A stretch of 6,436 bases of DNA from DASSWB01 sp035705495 (GTDB lineage Bacteria > Bacteroidota > Bacteroidia > Flavobacteriales > Flavobacteriaceae), in NCBI GenBank assembly GCA_035705495.1, contig DASSWB010000117.1, positions 1 to 6,436 on the forward strand, written 5' to 3'. Below the pieces are notes generated by a model that was not told where the DNA came from, did not search any database, and saw only the letters and a program-made list of their open reading frames with translations. The translations under genes and the position numbers were made by a program. Positions 1 to 6,405 of this stretch are shown one piece after another (positions within the stretch are counted from its first letter, which is position 1; the number at the start of each line of letters is the position of its first letter).

Positions 1-1651
1 TGTGTATTATCCCAGAAGAGAAAACGAATTGACCTTTAAAGGGAATTTTTGGGTAAACGATACCACCTGGGCCATTAAAAAGATTAATCTTGAAATGGCT
101 GAAGACGCCAATGTCAATTGGGTAAAACAAATTTATATTGAGAAGGAATTTGATGTTTTGAACGATTCGGTTTTTCTGATTAAAAAAGATTTTTTCATGG
201 CCGATCTCGCGCTTAATAAAGATGAAGAAAGCGGCGGATTTTATGGTAAGCGCACGGTTATATATGACGATTATATATTTAATGAAGTGTTACCACAGGA
301 ATTTTACGATCAGGAAGTATATCGTTTCAACAAAGAAGTTTACAATAGGAACGAAGCTTTTTGGGCAGAAAACCGATTGGAAGAACTCAATGAAAACGAA
401 ATTGCAGTTTACCAAATGCTCGATACTTTAAAATCGGTCAAAGCCTTTAGAAACCTTTTTAACTTGACCACGATTCTCGCCACAGGTTATGTCGAAATGG
501 ATGGATGGGACTTCGGTCCTGTGTTTTCTTCGATTGGGTATAATGAAGTAGAGGGACTCAGGCTTCGTGTTGGAGGAAGAACTTATTTTACGCAAAATGA
601 TACTTGGAGAATTGAAGGTTACACAGCCTACGGTTTTAAAGACGATCAATTCAAATATGGAATTTTGGGAAAAGTGCTTCTTGAACCAAAATACAGGGTA
701 ATTGCTTCATTGGGGCGAAGACGTGATATTGAACAATTAGGAGCGAGCTTAACAAATAGCGTAGATATTCTTGGAAGAAGCTACGCTTCTTCTGCACTGT
801 TAAACGCGGGAGATAACGACAAATTGAGTTCAATTGAAGTGACTACGGGTTCGATAGAAATTGAGCCTTGGAACAATTTTACGTTTCGGGTTAATGGATC
901 TTTGCGGGATATTAAACCAGCTTCCGAAGGTTTTAGCTTTAATTACTTTACGGATGAAAGTCTCACGCAAACCGCTTCCACCATTAACCAAACAGAATTC
1001 TCAACAATTTTCACTTACACACCGAGACGAAAAACATCTGGATTTGGCGTGGAACAGAACAGGGTCGGAAAAGATTTTCCCACCTTCTTTTTAAGTTATA
1101 GTTTGGGAATCAAAGATTTATTGGAAAGTGATTTTGATTATGAGCGACTCCAATTTTTTTACGACCAACCTTTAATGATTGGAGGTTTTGGTAGGGCGCA
1201 CGCACGTTTGGAAGCGGGGAAAATTTTTGGACAGGTTCCTTTGGCTTTGTTGGGTGTAATCCCCGGTAACCAGAGTTATTTTCAAAATAAAAATTCTTTT
1301 AACCTGCTTAATTACTATGAATTTGTTACCGACACTTATGTAACCTTTCACTTTGAACACAATTTCAACGGCCGACTCTTTTCCAGAATTCCCGGCATCA
1401 GGGAATTAAATCTTCGTGAAATTGTAGGAATAAGAGCTGCTTGGGGACAAATTTCGAATGAAAACAAAGCAATTGATGCTTCTGGTTTGGCCTTGACGGC
1501 ACCCAGCGAAGAACCATATTGGGAATACAGTTTCGGAATTAGCAACATTTTTAAGATTCTAAGATTCGACGCCCATTTCCGCGGAAATTATTTCGACAAT
1601 CCAGAAGCAAGATCCTTTGCAATAACCGGTTCTTTTGATATTCACTTTTAG
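1..1651 (+). CDS. DUF5686-family outer-membrane beta-barrel protein, C-terminal part (5' end outside window)
   Basis: The reading frame is open from the first bases to a TAG stop at 1649-1651 and gives about 549 residues with no signal peptide, so the gene is cut by the left edge. The GTG at base 2 is an internal valine codon, not a start. Full-length DUF5686 proteins are usually about 800 residues or more: signal peptide, a carboxypeptidase-D-like regulatory domain, then a long beta-rich region and barrel. Visible here are the motif ELTFKGNFWVNDTTWAIKKI (residues 9-28), a charged, probably periplasmic stretch to about residue 150, and then alternating aromatic/polar beta strands to the end. 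Within these are YNEVEGLRLRVGGRT (180-194) and FNGRLFSRIPGIRELNLREI (455-474), which I recognise from this family. The chain ends in GSFDIHF, and a terminal Phe is typical of BamA-inserted outer-membrane barrels. The precise function is unknown; some relatives are annotated as TonB-receptor-like or carboxypeptidase-regulatory proteins. The family call is fairly secure, the role is not. Confidence 0.85.
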   Translation, partial: VYYPRRENELTFKGNFWVNDTTWAIKKINLEMAEDANVNWVKQIYIEKEFDVLNDSVFLIKKDFFMADLALNKDEESGGFYGKRTVIYDDYIFNEVLPQEFYDQEVYRFNKEVYNRNEAFWAENRLEELNENEIAVYQMLDTLKSVKAFRNLFNLTTILATGYVEMDGWDFGPVFSSIGYNEVEGLRLRVGGRTYFTQNDTWRIEGYTAYGFKDDQFKYGILGKVLLEPKYRVIASLGRRRDIEQLGASLTNSVDILGRSYASSALLNAGDNDKLSSIEVTTGSIEIEPWNNFTFRVNGSLRDIKPASEGFSFNYFTDESLTQTASTINQTEFSTIFTYTPRRKTSGFGVEQNRVGKDFPTFFLSYSLGIKDLLESDFDYERLQFFYDQPLMIGGFGRAHARLEAGKIFGQVPLALLGVIPGNQSYFQNKNSFNLLNYYEFVTDTYVTFHFEHNFNGRLFSRIPGIRELNLREIVGIRAAWGQISNENKAIDASGLALTAPSEEPYWEYSFGISNIFKILRFDAHFRGNYFDNPEARSFAITGSFDIHF

Positions 1652-1673
1652 AACTTTTCAACTACAAATTGCT

Positions 1674-1681
1674 TATCTTTG
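1674..1681 (+). promoter_or_regulatory. Bacteroidota-type -7 promoter element for ppa
   Basis: TATCTTTG matches the Bacteroidota sigma-A (-7) consensus TAnnTTTG exactly. It ends 33 bases before the ppa ATG, so transcription would start near 1688 and leave a leader of roughly 25-30 bases. The matching -33 element is weak: no clear TTG lies 17-23 bases upstream, only T-rich sequence around 1646-1658 that overlaps the end of the upstream gene. No terminator hairpin is visible in the 63-bp gap, so read-through from the DUF5686 gene could also contribute. The leader holds no recognisable riboswitch. A weak GAAGA at 1706-1710 is the only Shine-Dalgarno-like sequence before the start codon. Confidence 0.6.
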
Positions 1682-1714
1682 CCGCCCTTAATAAAATTTT
1701 AAACTGAAGATAAA

Positions 1715-2230
1715 ATGCCAAAGACTTTTGATGTATTGATTGAGATTCCAAAAGGAAGCAGAAACAAGTACGAATACGATTTTGAACTTAAAAAAATCCG
1801 TTATGACAGGATGATATTTTCATCGATGATGTATCCTGCGGATTATGGTTTTATACCAAATTCACTTGCGTTGGACGGTGATCCGCTAGATGTTTTGGTT
1901 TTGGTAACCGAACCCACTTTCCCCGGTTGTGTAATGGAAGTAAAACCAATTGGTGTTTTCCACATGGCCGATGAAAAAGGTCCTGACGAGAAAATAATCT
2001 GTGTTCCGGTTTCAGATCCGATCTGGAATACTTTAGAGGATTTAAAAGATATGAATCCGCATTTAATTAAAGAAATAGAACACTTTTTCCAAGTTTATAA
2101 AGATTTGGAGAACAAAAAAGTGGATGTGGGCGGATTTGGAGATGTGCACGAAGCCGTTTTTATTATTGATCAGTGCTTAAAAAGGTACGAGAACAGTAAT
2201 GGTGAAAAAGGCAATTTCACAATAGATTAA
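1715..2230 (+). CDS. ppa: Soluble family I inorganic pyrophosphatase
   Basis: Cytoplasmic enzyme that hydrolyses pyrophosphate to two phosphates, pulling nucleic-acid, aminoacyl-tRNA and activated-sugar synthesis forward. The 171-residue length is close to that of E. coli PPase (about 175). The family signature DGDPLDV is at residues 54-60, giving metal-binding D54, D56 and D59 (E. coli D65, D67, D70). Further active-site matches by eye are K18 and E20 in NKYEYD, R32, Y44 in PADYGF, D86 and D91 in MADEKGPDEK, K93, and Y128-K129 in VYKDLE. All key residues are therefore present and the enzyme should be active and Mg2+-dependent. The ATG at 1715 is chosen because the protein then begins MPKTFDVLIEIPKGSRNKYE, the usual N-terminus of the family. 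It has its own -7 element upstream, and a strong terminator follows 23 bases after the stop. The next gene encodes the membrane-bound counterpart of the same reaction. Confidence 0.97.
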   Translation: MPKTFDVLIEIPKGSRNKYEYDFELKKIRYDRMIFSSMMYPADYGFIPNSLALDGDPLDVLVLVTEPTFPGCVMEVKPIGVFHMADEKGPDEKIICVPVSDPIWNTLEDLKDMNPHLIKEIEHFFQVYKDLENKKVDVGGFGDVHEAVFIIDQCLKRYENSNGEKGNFTID

Positions 2231-2253
2231 TTTTTTACATTTTTAAAAAATAG

Positions 2254-2285
2254 AAAAGCAATAATCGATGATTATTGCTTTTTTT
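2254..2285 (+). terminator. Intrinsic terminator after ppa
   Basis: A perfect 13-bp inverted repeat (AAAAGCAATAATC at 2254-2266, GATTATTGCTTTT at 2270-2282) with a 3-base GAT loop leads into seven consecutive T (2279-2285). The stem is A+T-rich but uninterrupted. The A-run on its left side means it could also act as a terminator in the reverse direction, although no minus-strand gene needs it here. It should separate ppa transcription from hppA. Confidence 0.85.
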
Positions 2286-2302
2286 AATTATATCTTATTT
2301 TG
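2275..2302 (+). promoter_or_regulatory. Candidate hppA promoter overlapping the ppa terminator
   Basis: A TTG at 2275-2277 is followed after 17 bases by TTATTTTG (2295-2302), which fits TAnnTTTG with one mismatch at the second position. The spacing is within the range known for Bacteroidota promoters. TACATTAG at 2304-2311 is an alternative one-mismatch -7 element, but with a longer spacer (26 bases). Either would place the start of transcription 15-30 bases before the hppA ATG at 2336. If the first is right, the -33 element lies in the descending arm of the ppa terminator. The match is imperfect and the local sequence so A+T-rich that chance matches are likely. Confidence 0.3.
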
Positions 2303-2335
2303 TTACATTAGCGGCAACAAAAACTAAAAAAGAAT

Positions 2336-4648
2336 ATGGAATCATTAATTATTTGGTTGCCCGTCATCCTCGCGGTGATTGGGCTAATTTTTATGTGGGT
2401 CAAAAGATCCTGGGTATTGAAACAGGATGCCGGAGATGGAAAAATGAAAGAAATTTCCTCTCATATTTACGAAGGTGCACTTGCCTTTCTTAAAGCCGAA
2501 TATAAACTTCTTACCTATTTTGTGATCGCCGCCAGTATTGTTCTTGCCGCGGTTTCTTATTTTATACCAACCACGCATATTTTAATTGTTGTCGCTTTCA
2601 TTTTTGGAGCTGTTTTCTCTGCGCTTGCAGGAAATATCGGAATGAAAATAGCCACACAAAGTAATGTTAGAACGACTCAAGCTGCTCGTACAAGTTTACC
2701 TCAAGCTCTAAAAGTATCTTTTGGCGGCGGAACTGTAATGGGATTGGGTGTCGCCGGATTAGCAGTTTTGGGATTAACACTTTTCTTTATCATCTTCTTC
2801 CACATTTTTATGGGAAGCGAATGGGCCAGCACTGTTGTAGACGGTGTGACAAGGACTCCAAATGAATTAATGACAATCGTACTTGAAACCTTGGCTGGAT
2901 TTTCTCTAGGTGCCGAATCTATCGCGCTTTTTGCACGTGTTGGTGGTGGTATCTACACAAAAGCCGCTGATGTTGGAGCCGATTTAGTAGGAAAAGTTGA
3001 AGCTGGTATTCCTGAAGATGATCCGCGTAACCCAGCAACAATTGCAGATAACGTTGGTGACAACGTTGGTGACGTTGCCGGAATGGGAGCGGATTTATTC
3101 GGAAGTTATGTAGCAACGGTTTTAGCTGCAATGGTACTTGGTAATTATGTTATTAAAGATATGGGCGGTGAAATGTTGGAAGGTTTCGGCGGAATTGGCC
3201 CTATTTTATTACCTATGGCAATTGCAGGATTCGGAATCGTTTTCTCTATTATCGGAACATTCCTCGTAAAAATCACCAATGCCAATGCAAAAGAAGCGGA
3301 AGTTCAATCTGCTTTAAACAAAGGAAATTGGGTTTCTCTGATTCTTGTCGCTATAAGCTGTTATTTCTTGGTTGATTGGATGCTTCCCGCAACCATGCAA
3401 ATGGAATTTTTTGGTGAGGGAATTAAAGATATTTCTTCTATCAGGGTTTTCTTTGCCACGATCGTAGGTCTGGTAGTGGGTGGAGTTATTTCATCAGTAA
3501 CCGAGTATTATACAGGATTGGGTAAAAAACCAGTTTTATCAATTGTGCAAAAATCAAGTACTGGTGCGGGAACAAACATTATAGCAGGTTTGGCAACAGG
3601 TATGATTTCTACTTTTGCGTCTGTTTTGTTATTTGCAATTGCTATTTGGGCTTCTTATGCTTTCGCTGGATTTTATGGTGTTGCACTTGCGGCTTCTGCA
3701 ATGATGGCAACAACAGCAATGCAATTGGCTATCGATGCCTTCGGACCTATTTCTGACAATGCTGGTGGTATTGCCGAAATGAGTCAGCTTCCCGCGGAAG
3801 TCCGCGAAAGAACCGATATTTTGGATTCTGTAGGAAACACAACTGCGGCAACGGGAAAAGGATTCGCAATCGCTTCCGCAGCGTTGACTTCATTGGCACT
3901 TTTTGCAGCTTATGTAACTTTCACAGGCATTGATGGAATCAATATTTTCAAAGCTCCTGTTCTTGCCATGTTGTTTGTGGGTGGAATGGTTCCTGTGGTA
4001 TTTTCTGCACTTGCAATGAATTCCGTAGGAAAAGCTGCTATGGAAATGGTTTATGAAGTAAGAAGACAGTTTAAGGAAATTCCAGGTATCATGGAAGGAA
4101 CCGGAAAACCTGAATACGATAAATGTGTTGAAATATCCACGAAAGCTGCACTTAGGGAAATGCTTTTACCAGGTGTGCTAACCATTGGTTTCCCAATTTT
4201 GATTGCATTTGCACCGATGCTTTTTGGTTATGAGAATGGTCTTATTGCGGAAATGCTTGGAGGCTATATGGCGGGTGTAACAGTAAGCGGTGTGCTTTGG
4301 GCTATTTTCCAAAACAACGCTGGTGGCGCTTGGGACAACGCAAAAAAATCTTTTGAAGCTGGTGTAATGATCAACGGCGAAATGACCTACAAAGGTTCTG
4401 AAGCACACAAAGCTGCTGTAACAGGTGATACGGTTGGTGATCCGTTTAAAGATACTTCGGGTCCGTCAATGAACATTCTTATCAAACTTACTTGTTTGAT
4501 CGGATTGGTAATTGCTCCTATTCTTGGAGGCCACACATTGCCGGCAGATGAAGCTAGAGAAGAACAAACTGAAGAAGCCTTTAAGGTAGATGAGAATGGC
4601 AAACTTCAAGTGGATCAAGAAAAAGAAGTTGCTGTTTTTACAAAATAA
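2336..4648 (+). CDS. hppA: Membrane-integral ion-pumping pyrophosphatase, K+-dependent type
   Basis: Couples hydrolysis of pyrophosphate to pumping of H+ (or Na+) across the inner membrane. The protein has 770 residues and about 16 hydrophobic helices, the family fold. Family motifs are intact: GGGIYTKAADVGADLVGK (203-220), DDPRNPATIADNVGDNVGD (228-246), PISDNAGGIAEM (471-482), NNAGGAWDNAKK (660-671) and GDTVGDPFKDTSGPS (697-711). These supply the Asp/Lys residues that bind Mg-pyrophosphate. A504 and G507 in GNTTAATGKG replace the Lys and Thr of K+-independent enzymes, so K+ stimulation is expected. The TM6 glutamate is absent at both usual sites (G256, A260), while E194 is present in TM5 (GAES); this resembles what I recall for Flavobacterium-type H+ pumps, so H+ is the likelier ion. 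The ATG at 2336 puts TM1 directly at the N-terminus; the upstream sequence is A-rich without a clear Shine-Dalgarno. A charged tail of about 38 residues follows the last helix. Pump identity is certain; ion choice is inferred. Confidence 0.97.
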   Translation: MESLIIWLPVILAVIGLIFMWVKRSWVLKQDAGDGKMKEISSHIYEGALAFLKAEYKLLTYFVIAASIVLAAVSYFIPTTHILIVVAFIFGAVFSALAGNIGMKIATQSNVRTTQAARTSLPQALKVSFGGGTVMGLGVAGLAVLGLTLFFIIFFHIFMGSEWASTVVDGVTRTPNELMTIVLETLAGFSLGAESIALFARVGGGIYTKAADVGADLVGKVEAGIPEDDPRNPATIADNVGDNVGDVAGMGADLFGSYVATVLAAMVLGNYVIKDMGGEMLEGFGGIGPILLPMAIAGFGIVFSIIGTFLVKITNANAKEAEVQSALNKGNWVSLILVAISCYFLVDWMLPATMQMEFFGEGIKDISSIRVFFATIVGLVVGGVISSVTEYYTGLGKKPVLSIVQKSSTGAGTNIIAGLATGMISTFASVLLFAIAIWASYAFAGFYGVALAASAMMATTAMQLAIDAFGPISDNAGGIAEMSQLPAEVRERTDILDSVGNTTAATGKGFAIASAALTSLALFAAYVTFTGIDGINIFKAPVLAMLFVGGMVPVVFSALAMNSVGKAAMEMVYEVRRQFKEIPGIMEGTGKPEYDKCVEISTKAALREMLLPGVLTIGFPILIAFAPMLFGYENGLIAEMLGGYMAGVTVSGVLWAIFQNNAGGAWDNAKKSFEAGVMINGEMTYKGSEAHKAAVTGDTVGDPFKDTSGPSMNILIKLTCLIGLVIAPILGGHTLPADEAREEQTEEAFKVDENGKLQVDQEKEVAVFTK

Positions 4649-4660
4649 CAAAACACCTCG

Positions 4661-4677
4661 TTAAGCAATTTGCTTAA
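4661..4677. repeat. 17-bp palindrome downstream of hppA
   Basis: TTAAGCAA and TTGCTTAA flank a single central T, forming a perfect 17-bp inverted repeat that starts 13 bases after the hppA stop. As RNA it could form a 6-bp stem (TTAAGC/GCTTAA) with a 5-base loop, too weak to terminate by itself and without an adjacent T-run. It may stabilise the mRNA 3' end or be a protein-binding site upstream of the next gene. Only the symmetry is certain; the function is unknown. Confidence 0.5.
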
Positions 4678-4700
4678 ATTCAGAATATTAAAATTAAATT

Positions 4701-4733
4701 AAAATCCCTGCAAAACTGTGGGGATTTTTTTTT
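4701..4733 (+). terminator. Intrinsic terminator after hppA
   Basis: AAAATCCC (4701-4708) pairs with GGGATTTT (4721-4728) across a 12-base loop, and the right arm runs into nine T (4725-4733). The stem has three G-C pairs at the loop side and the T-run is long, a convincing Rho-independent terminator. It ends 29 bases before the next start codon, so the App1-like gene probably has its own promoter or depends on read-through. I found no good TAnnTTTG element in 4734-4762. Confidence 0.8.
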
Positions 4734-4762
4734 CTTTTATACCTTGAAGAAAATATAGCTTC

Positions 4763-5779
4763 ATGTTGCATAAATTCTTCAGGAAAGATCCGCTTATTTT
4801 AGTCCCTTACCGCACCTACGGAACTCCTCAACATCTATATGTTTTAGGACGGGCTTTGGAAGATAAAAAATTAAAGATTGATCAAAAGCAATCAATTTTT
4901 CGAACAATAAAAAACACGTACAAGCAACTGGAAAGTGATGAAATCAGATTTGCCGATATAGAACTTGAAGTTTCCGAAGACCTGCCAAAAATTCATTTCC
5001 AAGCCAACAGTGAAGGTTATTTTAAAGTCGACAAAAATTTTGATAATGATTTCTCTACCATGACCGATGATGAAGGTTGGATGTCATACTTCTTATCTTT
5101 CGCCGAACATTTGACCGACCGGGAAATTGAAAATGGCAACGTTTTTCAAGGGGAAGTATTAATACCTCCAAAAACTGCGAAATTTGGGGTGATTAGTGAT
5201 ATTGATGATACAATTCTTGAAACAGGCGTGACATCATTTGTAAAATGGCGTGTACTGCACAACACAATCTTCAAAAATGTTTACGACCGCATTCCATTAG
5301 AAGGCGCATCCGATTTTTACACGAAATTGCATTCCGGAATTGAGGAAAACCAAAATCCCGTCTTTTACCTCAGTAACAGTCCGTGGAACCTTTATCAATA
5401 CTTAAAGTTATTTTTGGACAGCAATAATTTTCCCAAAGGCCCAATTCTTCTGCGGAATATAAAAACACCTTTTGACCGAACCGAAAAAGCAGAAAAGCCA
5501 CATAAGCAGAAAGAAATTTTGAATATTCTGAAAACCTATCCCGGATTGAATTTTATTCTGATTGGCGACAGTGGGGAGCACGACCCGAATATCTATACGG
5601 AAATCGCGGCTCAATTTCCACACCGAATCTTAGCGATTTATTTGAGAAGCGTAAAGCACAAAAGAAAAATGAAACGCGTTCAGGCAATTATAGACAACTA
5701 CAAAACAACGCCAATGCTCATGGTGAACAAATCTGAAGAAGCTGAAAATCACGCCCGGGAAATGGGATGGATAAAATAG
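4763..5779 (+). CDS. App1-like (DUF2183) phosphatase-domain protein
   Basis: A 338-residue, probably cytoplasmic protein; no signal peptide or membrane helix is visible. The C-terminal half is the App1-like catalytic domain of HAD type: SDIDDT (145-150) gives the DxDxT nucleophile and acid, D146 and D148. YLSNSPWNLY (202-211) supplies the motif II Ser, a Lys in KPHKQK (245-250) the motif III position, and LIGDSGEHDPNIY (266-278) the acidic motif IV. The N-terminal part (about 9-135), with VPYRTYGTPQHLYVLGRAL (14-32), resembles the beta-rich N-terminal region of bacterial DUF2183 proteins. Yeast App1 is a Mg2+-dependent phosphatidate phosphatase. Bacterial members are poorly studied, so a lipid phosphatase role is only inferred and the substrate is unknown. 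An in-frame stop at 4745-4747 rules out a longer form; ATG 4763 is preceded by a weak GAAGAAAA at 4746-4753. The gene lies between an upstream terminator and a convergent kinase gene, so it is probably transcribed alone. Confidence 0.88.
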   Translation: MLHKFFRKDPLILVPYRTYGTPQHLYVLGRALEDKKLKIDQKQSIFRTIKNTYKQLESDEIRFADIELEVSEDLPKIHFQANSEGYFKVDKNFDNDFSTMTDDEGWMSYFLSFAEHLTDREIENGNVFQGEVLIPPKTAKFGVISDIDDTILETGVTSFVKWRVLHNTIFKNVYDRIPLEGASDFYTKLHSGIEENQNPVFYLSNSPWNLYQYLKLFLDSNNFPKGPILLRNIKTPFDRTEKAEKPHKQKEILNILKTYPGLNFILIGDSGEHDPNIYTEIAAQFPHRILAIYLRSVKHKRKMKRVQAIIDNYKTTPMLMVNKSEEAENHAREMGWIK

Positions 5780-5781
5780 AT

Positions 5782-5798
5782 TTTTTTAACTTAAAAAA
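5782..5798. terminator. Possible weak bidirectional terminator between convergent genes
   Basis: TTTTTTAA and TTAAAAAA flank a single C at 5790, a perfect A/T palindrome filling the gap between the App1-like gene (stop 5777-5779) and the kinase gene (stop at 5793-5791 on the minus strand). It supplies a U-run in the transcript of each direction, which suits a shared terminator. The stem has no G-C pair and almost no loop, so it would be unstable, and simple A+T richness could explain it. Its right half lies within the last kinase codons. Confidence 0.3.
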
Positions 5799-6405
5799 GT
5801 CCGTTGATTTCCGCGTCAATCCGGTTTATGATGTTTCCCAAATCCTCTGGATTATCTACAAAATTGATCGTATCAACATCAATAATCAGCAGATTTCCCT
5901 TGTCATAACCCGTTACCCAAGCTTCATATCTTTCATTCAACCGACTCAAATAATCAATGGAAATTGAATTTTCATACTCCCGCCCCCTTTTGTGGATTTG
6001 CGATACCAAATTGGGAATACTACTGCGGAGATAAATCAACAGATCTGGCCCTTTTACAACTTTTTCCATTAAATCGAACAAACTCCGATAATTTTCAAAA
6101 TCCCGGTTGGTCATTAAACCCATCGCATGCAAGTTGGGCGCGAAAATATAGGCATCTTCATAGATCGTTCGGTCCTGAATCGTTTTCTTTCCACTCTCTC
6201 TTATTTGAAGAATTTGCCGAAACCTACTGTTCAAAAAGAAAATTTGCAAATTAAAAGACCAACGCTCCATTTTGTTATAAAAATCCTCCAAATAAGGGTT
6301 TTCAAGTACATCCTCATATTGTGGTTCCCAATTGTAATGCTTTGCTAATAATCTTGTCAATGTCGTTTTTCCGGCACCAATGTTCCCTGCGATGGCTACA
6401 TGCAT
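5791..6405 (-). CDS. Deoxynucleoside kinase (dNK family, deoxyadenosine/deoxyguanosine kinase-like)
   Basis: Cytoplasmic salvage enzyme that transfers the gamma-phosphate of ATP to the 5'-OH of a deoxynucleoside, giving the dNMP. The 204-residue protein has the non-TK1 dNK layout. The P-loop GNIGAGKTT is at residues 7-15 (K13). A candidate catalytic acid is E31-D32 in YEDVLENPY. The DRTIYEDAYIF motif (78-88) corresponds to the DRS/ERS motif, with R79 and E83. IYLRSS (124-129) precedes the Arg-rich lid HKRGREYENSI (138-148), and DYLSRLNERYEAW (151-163) is the conserved helix after the lid. MHVAIAGNIGAGKTT is the expected N-terminus, and an in-frame stop nearby upstream (6418-6420) leaves no other start. 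Family members vary in base preference; I recall a Flavobacterium psychrophilum homologue characterised as a deoxyadenosine kinase, so dA is the best guess, but specificity cannot be read from the sequence alone. The gene converges on the App1-like gene with an 11-bp gap; only 31 bases upstream are in view and show no clear promoter. Confidence 0.93.
   Translation of the reverse strand: MHVAIAGNIGAGKTTLTRLLAKHYNWEPQYEDVLENPYLEDFYNKMERWSFNLQIFFLNSRFRQILQIRESGKKTIQDRTIYEDAYIFAPNLHAMGLMTNRDFENYRSLFDLMEKVVKGPDLLIYLRSSIPNLVSQIHKRGREYENSISIDYLSRLNERYEAWVTGYDKGNLLIIDVDTINFVDNPEDLGNIINRIDAEINGLF

Noticed and set aside
2..4. GTG as a start codon for the first gene
   Set aside because: The encoded protein begins inside a conserved DUF5686 stretch with no signal peptide, and the frame is open to the window edge. 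The true start lies upstream of the window.
428..833. Open frames on the minus strand inside the DUF5686 gene
   Set aside because: They lie entirely antisense to a well-supported coding region, match no family I recognise and have no promoter or ribosome-binding signal.
1652..1714. Possible riboswitch or leader structure before ppa
   Set aside because: The gap is only 63 bases with no clear hairpin or conserved aptamer motif. The promoter element explains it.
2275..2493. A 72-codon plus-strand frame starting in the ppa terminator and overlapping hppA
   Set aside because: It starts inside the terminator hairpin and overlaps the first 158 bases of hppA in another frame, with no recognisable product. 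A leader peptide was considered, but nothing supports it.
3047..3073. Short direct repeat encoding DNVGDNVGD in hppA
   Set aside because: This is a conserved catalytic motif of all membrane pyrophosphatases, not a DNA-level repeat.
5964..6348. Plus-strand open frames of 73-96 codons opposite the kinase gene
   Set aside because: They are antisense to a kinase with intact motifs, and their translations have no recognisable domain.
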